This document shows positions 5,647 to 11,424 of a DNA stretch of 14,348 nucleotides, piece by piece (positions within the stretch are counted from its first letter, which is position 1; each line of letters starts with the position of its first letter). The notes under the pieces are model-generated. The model saw nothing but the letters and a program-made list of their open reading frames with translations, did not search any database and was not told the origin of the DNA. The stretch is from NCBI GenBank assembly GCA_021816565.1, contig JAKAXN010000080.1, positions 1 through 14,348 of the forward strand, in the 5' to 3' direction. A program made the position numbers and the translations under genes. This DNA comes from Actinomycetes bacterium. Its GTDB lineage: Bacteria; Actinomycetota; Acidimicrobiia; Acidimicrobiales; Palsa-688.

Positions 5647-7929
5647 ATGGCCGATGACCCCTCGGGGGACGTCCGGGTCAGCCATCCGAAGCAGTCCTCG
5701 GTGGGCATCCCGGCCGTCGCCTCCTCGATGCAGCTGGCGCTGGAGGAGATGGGCCCGGCCCGGACCCTCCGGACCCTGCTGAAGCTCAACCACACAGACG
5801 GGTTCGACTGCCCGAGCTGCGCCTGGCCCGACCCCGACCCCGAGCACCGCAAGCTGGCCGAGTTCTGCGAGAACGGCGCCCGGGCGGTGGCCTGGGAGGC
5901 CACCCGGAAGCGGGTGGGCCGGGACTTCTTCGCCACCCACCGCATCTCCGAGTTGCGGACCTGGGACGACCACGACCTGGAGAAGACCGGACGGCTGACC
6001 GAGCCGATGTACCTGGCCCCCGGGGCGGACCACTACACCCCCATCCCGTGGGACTCGGCCATCGAGATGGTCGCCGACCGGCTGCGGTCGCTGGACGACC
6101 CCGACCGGGCGGTGTTCTACACCAGCGGGCGGGCCAGCAACGAGGCCGCCTTCGTGTACCAGCTGCTGGCCCGCCGGCTCGGCACCAACAACCTGCCGGA
6201 CTGCTCCAACATGTGCCACGAGTCCAGCGGGGCGGCGCTGACCGAGACCATCGGCGTCGGCAAGGGGGTGGTCACCCTGGCCGACATCACCGACCACGCC
6301 GATCTGATCATCGTGGCCGGCCAGAACCCGGGCACCAACCACCCCCGGATGCTTTCGGCCCTGGAGGAGGCCAAGCGCCGGGGGGCCAGGGTGGTGGCCA
6401 TCAACCCGCTGCCGGAGGCCGGCTTCACCCGCTTCCGCAACCCCCAGACCCCCCGCGGCGTGCTGGGCCCCGGGACGGTGCTGGCCGACCGGCTGATCCC
6501 GGTGCGGGTCAACGGGGACCTGGCCCTCTTCGCCGGCATCAACCGGATCCTGCTGGAGCGCGAGGACGCCGCCCCCGGAACGGTCCTCGACCGCGACTTC
6601 ATCGAGCGCTACAGCGACGGCTTCGACGACGCCGCCGGAACCTGGCGGGCCCTCGACATGGCGGAGCTGGAGCGCCTGAGCGGCGTCACCCGCCAGCAGA
6701 TGGAGCAGCTGGCCGACGACGTCGTGTCGGCCGGCAGCGTCATCGTGTGCTGGGCCATGGGGCTCACCCAGCACCGCAACGCCGTGCCCACCATCCGCGA
6801 GATCGTCAACTTCCTGCTCCTGCGGGGCAACATCGGCCGGCCCGGGGCCGGTCCCTGCCCCATCCGGGGCCACAGCAACGTGCAGGGCGACCGGACCATG
6901 GGCATCTGGGAGAAGATGCCGGACCGGTTCCTGGACAAGCTGCGCGACGAGTTCGGATTCGACCCGCCCCGCCGCCACGGCTGGGACACCGTCGACTCCA
7001 TCCGGGCCATGCGCGACGGCCGGGTGGACGTGTTCTTCGCCCTGGGCGGCAACTTCGTGGCGGCCACCCCCGACAGCCGTACCACCGAGGCGGCCATGGC
7101 CAACTGCCAGCTGACGGTCCACGTGGCCACCAAGCTCAACCGGTCGCACCTCTTCCACGGTCGGGAGGCGCTGATCCTGCCGTGCCTGGGCCGCACCGAG
7201 CGCGACGTGAGAGCCTCGGGCGAGCAGTTCGTCACCGTGGAGGACTCGATGAGCATGGTGCACGCCTCCCGGGGCAGCCTGGCCCCGGCCGGGCCGGGAC
7301 TGCGCAGCGAGGTGGGCATCCTCACCGACCTGGGCCGGGCCCTGTTCGGGGAGGACGTCGGCTGGGGGGCCATGGGCGCCGACTACCGGGTGATCCGCCG
7401 TCACATCGAGCACGTGGTGCCCGGGTTCCACTCCTACGAGGAGCGGGTGGCGTCCCCCGGCGGGTTCATGCTGCCCCGCGGACCGTACGACTCCCGGACC
7501 TTCCCGACGGCCACCGGTCGGGCCCGCTTCACGGTCAATCAGCCGACGGCCCAGGAGGTCCCGGAGGGGCACCTGCTGCTGCAGACCATCCGGTCCCACG
7601 ACCAGTTCAACACCACCGTCTACGGCCTGAACGACCGTTACCGCGGTATCGAGGGTGGCCGGAAGGTGGTCCTGGTCAACGGCGGTGACCTGCGGGCCAG
7701 GGGCCTCCACGACGGTGACCGGGTGGACATGGTCAGCGTCTGGTCCGACGGGGAGCGCCGGGCCGAGGGGTTCCGGGCGGTGGAGTACCCCACCCCGCCC
7801 GGGTGCGCCGCGGCCTACTTCCCCGAGGCCAACGTGCTGGTGCCGCTCGACTCAACCGCCGAGGTCAGCAACACCCCGGTGTCCAAGTCGGTCGTGATCC
7901 GCCTGGAGGCCCGATCCCCCAGCGCCTAG
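5647..7929 (+). CDS. FdhF/YdeP-family molybdopterin oxidoreductase
   Basis: This 760-residue protein matches the FdhF/YdeP group of the DMSO-reductase superfamily, sometimes annotated as a formate-dehydrogenase-like alpha subunit; E. coli YdeP is about the same length. It should carry a bis-MGD molybdenum (or tungsten) centre. The N-terminal motif FDCPSCAWPDPDP gives C55 and C58, and AEFCENGARAVAWE gives C74. A fourth iron-sulfur ligand is not obvious. NMCHESSGAAL aligns with the selenocysteine loop of formate dehydrogenase H, so C190 is the expected metal ligand and H191 follows it. The C-terminal cofactor-binding domain includes QTIRSHDQFNTTVYG. It lacks a Tat signal, so it is cytoplasmic. 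The physiological substrate of the family is not settled (YdeP is linked to acid resistance), and formate is unproven. No maturation or electron-transfer gene adjoins it. Its stop shares CTAG with the convergent glycosidase. Confidence 0.93.
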   Translation: MADDPSGDVRVSHPKQSSVGIPAVASSMQLALEEMGPARTLRTLLKLNHTDGFDCPSCAWPDPDPEHRKLAEFCENGARAVAWEATRKRVGRDFFATHRISELRTWDDHDLEKTGRLTEPMYLAPGADHYTPIPWDSAIEMVADRLRSLDDPDRAVFYTSGRASNEAAFVYQLLARRLGTNNLPDCSNMCHESSGAALTETIGVGKGVVTLADITDHADLIIVAGQNPGTNHPRMLSALEEAKRRGARVVAINPLPEAGFTRFRNPQTPRGVLGPGTVLADRLIPVRVNGDLALFAGINRILLEREDAAPGTVLDRDFIERYSDGFDDAAGTWRALDMAELERLSGVTRQQMEQLADDVVSAGSVIVCWAMGLTQHRNAVPTIREIVNFLLLRGNIGRPGAGPCPIRGHSNVQGDRTMGIWEKMPDRFLDKLRDEFGFDPPRRHGWDTVDSIRAMRDGRVDVFFALGGNFVAATPDSRTTEAAMANCQLTVHVATKLNRSHLFHGREALILPCLGRTERDVRASGEQFVTVEDSMSMVHASRGSLAPAGPGLRSEVGILTDLGRALFGEDVGWGAMGADYRVIRRHIEHVVPGFHSYEERVASPGGFMLPRGPYDSRTFPTATGRARFTVNQPTAQEVPEGHLLLQTIRSHDQFNTTVYGLNDRYRGIEGGRKVVLVNGGDLRARGLHDGDRVDMVSVWSDGERRAEGFRAVEYPTPPGCAAAYFPEANVLVPLDSTAEVSNTPVSKSVVIRLEARSPSA

Positions 7930-9029
7930 TGGGGGGACTGCTCGAACACGGCCAGGGCCGGCTTGGCCGAGCCGTCGGCGCGCAGCAGGCCGTAGGACTG
8001 GCTGCTGTCGTCCTGCCAGTTGTAGATGAAGAACGGGCCGGCCCACGGCTCGCCCATGATCGCCTCGATGGCGGTGGTCAGGTAGTCGGCCTGCTGCTGC
8101 TCGGTCACCGACCCGAGGCCGGATGTGTGGTACCCGTACTCGGTGACCCAGATCTTCTTGGCCCCGTCGCCGTAGGACTGCATGAGCGAGTAGAACGACG
8201 GCAGCTCGGGGAACAGGTTGTTGCTCGGGTCGTTGGTGAGCGGGGCGTCCTGCCCGCTGTAGGGGTGGATGGCCACCGCGTCGAAGTACCGGCCGTAGCC
8301 GCCGGCGTACAGCTCCGACAGGAAGGTGTAGGGGTCGACGGCCAGGGAGTTGTCCATGCCGGCGGGTCCCATGCCGAGGCCGCCTAGGAGGACCACCGAG
8401 TGGGCGTCGGCGCCGTGGATGGCCTTGTAGCCCCGCTGCAGGAGCTGGCCGTAGGAGGTCACGCTGACGGAGTTGTTCCAGGTCCAGCCCAGGTTCTCCT
8501 CGTTCCACACCTCATAGACGTGGACGCCGAGAGCCGAGTACCGCTTGACCGCCTGGGTGGCGAAAGTGGCGAAGGCCGAGGCGCTCGGCTGACCGTTGCT
8601 CACCGCCCAGGAGGGGGCGTAGTCGAGGATGGCGTCGACGGTGAGCCCGGCGTTGACGGCCGACCGTATGGCGGTGTCCTCGAAGCTCCAGTTGTAGGAG
8701 CCCTTGGTCGCCTCCACGGCGGCCCAGTCGACGTCGATACGCACCCATTTGTCCCCGGCTGCGGCCATCGCCGACATGGTGGACGCGACCTGCGAGGGCG
8801 ACTGCCACAGGACGTCGGAGCCGGGGGAGATGCCCACCGCGAACGGGGCGTCGGCGCTCGGCGCGGCGGTGGTCGAATGCGGGGTCGAGGCGTTGGCCGC
8901 AACCCCGCCGGTGCCGACCACGGCGGCCGCCAGCGCTCCGATCGTGGCCACGGTCCGGCGCCGGGGCGCACGCCTGGCCATCCGGCCCCGGGGCGACGGC
9001 GCGCCCGTACCGTGTTCGGTTCTGTCCAT
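7926..9029 (-). CDS. Secreted glycoside hydrolase, clan GH-A (GH5/GH39-like), Tat-type signal
   Basis: This exported 367-residue enzyme has a (beta/alpha)8-barrel glycosidase domain. The acid/base is E177 in VWNEEN, after the Asn-Glu pair typical of strand 4. The nucleophile is E297 in WVTEYGYH on strand 7, and the 120-residue spacing is right for clan GH-A. The start of the barrel is seen in AVGISPGSDVLW and KWVRIDVDW. The N-terminus has RRRTVATIGA (Arg 23-25), a hydrophobic stretch and ANAST, which suggests a Tat signal cleaved near residue 47. The exact GH family and polysaccharide are unclear. Two adjacent ATGs exist at 9032 and 9029; GGGAG (9037-9041) lies 4 and 7 nt away respectively, so I prefer 9029. 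No carbohydrate-binding module is visible. It overlaps the molybdoenzyme gene tail to tail by 4 bp. Confidence 0.9.
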   Translation of the reverse strand: MDRTEHGTGAPSPRGRMARRAPRRRTVATIGALAAAVVGTGGVAANASTPHSTTAAPSADAPFAVGISPGSDVLWQSPSQVASTMSAMAAAGDKWVRIDVDWAAVEATKGSYNWSFEDTAIRSAVNAGLTVDAILDYAPSWAVSNGQPSASAFATFATQAVKRYSALGVHVYEVWNEENLGWTWNNSVSVTSYGQLLQRGYKAIHGADAHSVVLLGGLGMGPAGMDNSLAVDPYTFLSELYAGGYGRYFDAVAIHPYSGQDAPLTNDPSNNLFPELPSFYSLMQSYGDGAKKIWVTEYGYHTSGLGSVTEQQQADYLTTAIEAIMGEPWAGPFFIYNWQDDSSQSYGLLRADGSAKPALAVFEQSPH

Positions 9030-9036
9030 CATCGTG

Positions 9037-9041
9037 CTCCC
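9037..9041 (-). promoter_or_regulatory. Ribosome binding site of the glycoside hydrolase
   Basis: GGGAG on the minus strand stands 4 nt from the first ATG (9032) and 7 nt from the second (9029). The better spacing favours the second, so the protein probably starts MDRTEH, not MMDRTEH. Confidence 0.6.
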
Positions 9042-9147
9042 AGCTCCACTTCCTGCCCCTGAGCATTGCCTGCCCGCCGGGGGACCTTACCAGCCTGCCG
9101 GATCCCGCTATCACAATCCGGCTTCTGTCAGACATATCGACCGATCC

Positions 9148-9193
9148 CGGCGGGAACTTGAGGGGTCGGCGGGAACTCGACATCCGGGAGTTC
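9148..9193. promoter_or_regulatory. Direct and inverted repeats upstream of the glycoside hydrolase (candidate operator)
   Basis: The 11-mer CGGCGGGAACT occurs at 9148-9158 and 9167-9177, with starts 19 bp apart. The second copy runs into an inverted repeat, GAACTC (9173-9178), 9 bp, GAGTTC (9188-9193). This is 120-160 bp upstream of the glycosidase start and is the only repeated motif in the 229-bp gap between that gene and the nitronate monooxygenase. Repeat spacing near two helical turns suits a regulator binding as a dimer. A TAAGGT box lies closer to the gene (9086-9091 on the minus strand), but no convincing -35 accompanies it. No regulator gene is nearby. Confidence 0.4.
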
Positions 9194-9258
9194 GGCCCCC
9201 GGCGGTCCCCGGTCCGCCGGCGTGATCCCCCGGGGCGGTGGCGCAGGTGAGGCAGGGG

Positions 9259-10284
9259 TCAGCCCGGGGTCAGCATCTCCACCACCTCGCCGGCCGGCCG
9301 GTCCGCGGCCGTGCGGTACCCGGTCCCGGCCCACAGGCTCATGGCCGCGGTATCAGCGGTGCGGGCCGCGGAGGCCCTCAGGGGGCGGGTGGCGTTGTTG
9401 ATCTCCGGGTAGGCGGGCGGGGCATCGGGGTGATCGGCCATGAACCGGTTGACCAGGCCCCGGGCCGGCCGGCCACTGAAGGACCGGGTGACGGCGGTGC
9501 CGATGAACGCCTGGTCGGCCAGCGCCGCTTTGTGCACCGGGCTGGCCCCGCTCTCCGGGCAGCGCAGGAAGGCCGTACCGCACTGGGCGGCCACCGCCCC
9601 GGCGTCCAGAACCCGGCGGACGTCGTCGGGCCCGGCGATACCGCCGGCCGCCAGCTGCGCCACGTCGGTGGCGGCGGCGACGGACGCCACCAGCTCGACC
9701 ACCGGCACCTGCTGCACCGGGCGGTCGTCGTTGCGGAACGTGCCCCGGTGACCGCCGGCTTCCAGCCCCTGGGAGCACACCGCGTCAGCGCCCCGGCCGG
9801 CGGCCACCACCGCCTCGGCCACGGTGGTGACCGTCACCGCCACCACGCTGCCGGCCTGCTGGAGGGACTCGATCACCTCCCGGTCGGGGCAACCGAAGGT
9901 GAAGCTGACGACCGGTGGTGCGGCGGCCACCACGGCGGCCAGCTTGGCGTCCCAGCCGTCGTCGTCCCAGACCGGATCGGCCAGGCGGCACCCGAGAGAC
10001 TCGGCCTCGGGCCGCAGCTCCTCCAGGTAGCGCTGAAGCGCCTCCGGGTCGGCCGCCGGGGCGCCGGGAACGAACAGGTTGACGCCGAACGGCGTCCGGC
10101 TGGCCGCCCGCAGGGCTTCGATGTCGGCTCCCAGCTGGTCCGCCGTCCTGTACCCGCCGGCCAGGAAGCCGAGAGCGCCGGCCGACCCGGCGGCCGCCAC
10201 CAGGTCCACGGTGGACGGCCCGCCGGCCATCGGCGCCACCACCAGCGGGCGCCTCAGAAGATCCCTCAGGTCGAGCCGGGCCAT
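9259..10284 (-). CDS. Nitronate monooxygenase (2-nitropropane dioxygenase family)
   Basis: This 341-residue FMN-dependent TIM-barrel enzyme belongs to the nitronate monooxygenase/NPD family, which oxidises alkyl nitronates such as propionate-3-nitronate to carbonyl compounds and nitrite. The opening PLVVAPMAGG is the family's N-terminal FMN-phosphate motif. GLEAGGHRG carries the conserved catalytic H179. Downstream, LAAGGIAGPDDVRRVLDAGA and the VQ/AQCGTAFL motif form the rest of the flavin site, followed by TRSFSGRPARGLVNRF. Length and motif order are normal. Related proteins also include enoyl-ACP reductase-like enzymes, so the substrate is not certain; nitronate detoxification is the usual role. 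The ATG at 10284 follows TAGCCT by 10 nt, with only GGTGGGG in between. It diverges from the CrtC/AttH-like gene across 56 bp, so the two could share regulation. Confidence 0.92.
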   Translation of the reverse strand: MARLDLRDLLRRPLVVAPMAGGPSTVDLVAAAGSAGALGFLAGGYRTADQLGADIEALRAASRTPFGVNLFVPGAPAADPEALQRYLEELRPEAESLGCRLADPVWDDDGWDAKLAAVVAAAPPVVSFTFGCPDREVIESLQQAGSVVAVTVTTVAEAVVAAGRGADAVCSQGLEAGGHRGTFRNDDRPVQQVPVVELVASVAAATDVAQLAAGGIAGPDDVRRVLDAGAVAAQCGTAFLRCPESGASPVHKAALADQAFIGTAVTRSFSGRPARGLVNRFMADHPDAPPAYPEINNATRPLRASAARTADTAAMSLWAGTGYRTAADRPAGEVVEMLTPG

Positions 10285-10294
10285 GTCCCCACCC

Positions 10295-10300
10295 AGGCTA
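10295..10300 (-). promoter_or_regulatory. Putative -10 box for nitronate monooxygenase
   Basis: TAGCCT on the minus strand (TANNNT type) ends 10 nt before the ATG at 10284. That would leave a 5' leader of only a few bases. No distinct -35 box is seen. Confidence 0.4.
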
Positions 10301-10327
10301 GGCGGCCCGGCGGTGGGCGCCAGCGGG

Positions 10328-10333
10328 CAGACT
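10328..10333 (+). promoter_or_regulatory. Possible -10 box for the CrtC/AttH-like gene
   Basis: CAGACT ends exactly 7 nt before the ATG at 10341, the same spacing as the boxes at 1229-1234 and 1275-1280, but its first base departs from TANNNT. There is no Shine-Dalgarno, so a leaderless transcript is possible. This is the weakest of the set. Confidence 0.3.
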
Positions 10334-10340
10334 CTCGGCC

Positions 10341-11342
10341 ATGGCCACTCCCACCGCGATGGACGAGTACTTCGTGCACCAGACCCCGCTGCTCCTGCCG
10401 CGGGTGTCGGCCCGCAGCCCCCACTGGAGGGAGAGCTACTTCTTCGAGCTGCACCGCCCCGACGCAGCCGGCGACGTGGTGTTCCTGACCATGGCCCACT
10501 TCCCGGCCACCGAGACCATGGACGCCCTGCAGATGGGCCGGGTGGACGGCACCCCCCTCCTGGGCCGGCTGGAACGGCCGTACGGCGACGACCCCCACAC
10601 CACCGACGTGGGCGGGGCCCGGGTGGAGGTGGTCCGGCCCTTCGAGGAGCTGCGCCTGTGGGCCGACCCGCAGCGCACGGCCATCGGAGCGGATCTCACG
10701 TTCCGGGCCCGGACCCGCCCCTACGGCCTGCGCCGGGGGACGATGCGGGCCGGCGACGACGTGGTCTGGGACCAGAGCCACATCCTGCAGTCGGGGGTCT
10801 ACACCGGCACCTACACGGTGGAGGACCGCACCTACGAGGTGGACGGCTGGGTGGGGCAGCGGGACCACTCCTGGGGTATCCGAGACCACGGCCGCTGCCC
10901 GCTGTGGATGTGGTTCCAGATCCAGCTCGAGGACGGGTTCCTCGGGGTGTGGCACTGGGAGTACGCCAACGGCGCCCGGGTCTACACCGACGGCTGCTGG
11001 GCCGGCACGGACCGCTCCGACCCGGTCCCGGTCATCGACTTCCACCACGACATGACCTGGACCGGGGCGGACGGCCGGGCCGTCGCGTACGGGTCCGGCG
11101 GGGAGAGCGTCACCGGCCTGCAGGGCACCTGCACCTTCACCCTGGAGGGCGGCCGGCGGATCACCGTGGAGGCCACCGGCCGCTTCGACCGGCCGTACGA
11201 GCCGTTCCACCGGGGCGGGCTGTCACAGATGGCGGTGAGGACCGACGACGGCCGGACCGGCTCGGCGATCTACGAGATCACCGGCGCCCGCCACCACCGC
11301 TACTTCCCCGACTGCGAGGTGGCCGCCACCCTGCCGGCCTGA
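10341..11342 (+). CDS. CrtC/AttH-like lipocalin-fold protein, function unknown
   Basis: This 333-residue soluble protein resembles the double-lipocalin-fold group that includes hydroxyneurosporene synthase (carotenoid 1,2-hydratase, CrtC), AttH and related actinobacterial DUF7064/7065-type proteins. The most telling motif is GWVGQRDHSWGIRDHG, with D175, H176, W178, G179, R181, D182 and H183; conserved His/Asp/Trp in this loop is the family hallmark. WMWFQIQLEDGFLGVWHWEY follows as a hydrophobic, aromatic-rich strand pair typical of a barrel that holds lipids. It lacks a signal peptide or membrane helix. No carotenoid or terpene gene adjoins it, so carotenoid hydration should not be assumed; binding or modification of a hydrophobic ligand is a safer guess. 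It diverges from the nitronate monooxygenase and converges on the large molybdoenzyme across a strong hairpin. Confidence 0.75.
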   Translation: MATPTAMDEYFVHQTPLLLPRVSARSPHWRESYFFELHRPDAAGDVVFLTMAHFPATETMDALQMGRVDGTPLLGRLERPYGDDPHTTDVGGARVEVVRPFEELRLWADPQRTAIGADLTFRARTRPYGLRRGTMRAGDDVVWDQSHILQSGVYTGTYTVEDRTYEVDGWVGQRDHSWGIRDHGRCPLWMWFQIQLEDGFLGVWHWEYANGARVYTDGCWAGTDRSDPVPVIDFHHDMTWTGADGRAVAYGSGGESVTGLQGTCTFTLEGGRRITVEATGRFDRPYEPFHRGGLSQMAVRTDDGRTGSAIYEITGARHHRYFPDCEVAATLPA

Positions 11343-11359
11343 CCACACGGCTGGTGGCG

Positions 11360-11384
11360 GCCGGGCCCGGCGACGGAGCCCGGC
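11360..11384. terminator. Secondary hairpin after the CrtC/AttH-like gene
   Basis: GCCGGGC (11360-11366) pairs with GCCCGGC (11378-11384) around an 11-nt loop, beginning 18 nt after the stop at 11342. It stands next to the stronger hairpin at 11386-11422 and may act with it. No T-run follows. Confidence 0.35.
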
Positions 11385-11385
11385 A

Positions 11386-11422
11386 GGTAGGGGCGGCCGG
11401 CCGGGAGCCGGCCGCCCCTACC
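11386..11422. terminator. Perfect 16-bp hairpin, likely bidirectional terminator
   Basis: Two perfectly complementary 16-nt arms, 11386-11401 (beginning GGTAGGGGCGG) and 11407-11422, enclose a 5-nt loop. The hairpin fills the space between two convergent genes and ends 2 nt before the stop codon of the molybdoenzyme gene (11425-11427). It is symmetric, so it could stop transcripts from both sides. The lack of a T-run on either strand is common among actinobacterial intrinsic terminators. It may also protect the 3' ends of the mRNAs. Confidence 0.75.
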
Positions 11423-11424
11423 GC

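Noticed and set aside
5029..7710. 893-codon open frame on the minus strand, antisense to the FdhF/YdeP-type gene
   Set aside because: The translation is His/Gly/Val/Gln-rich low-complexity sequence with no domain. It is the usual artefact of high-GC coding DNA with few stop codons, and it covers well-recognised genes on both strands.
9033..9120. Possible riboswitch or other structured leader of the glycosidase
   Set aside because: G-rich stretches allow weak pairings, but I could not match a cyclic-di-AMP, cobalamin or other known riboswitch core. There is no basis for a call.
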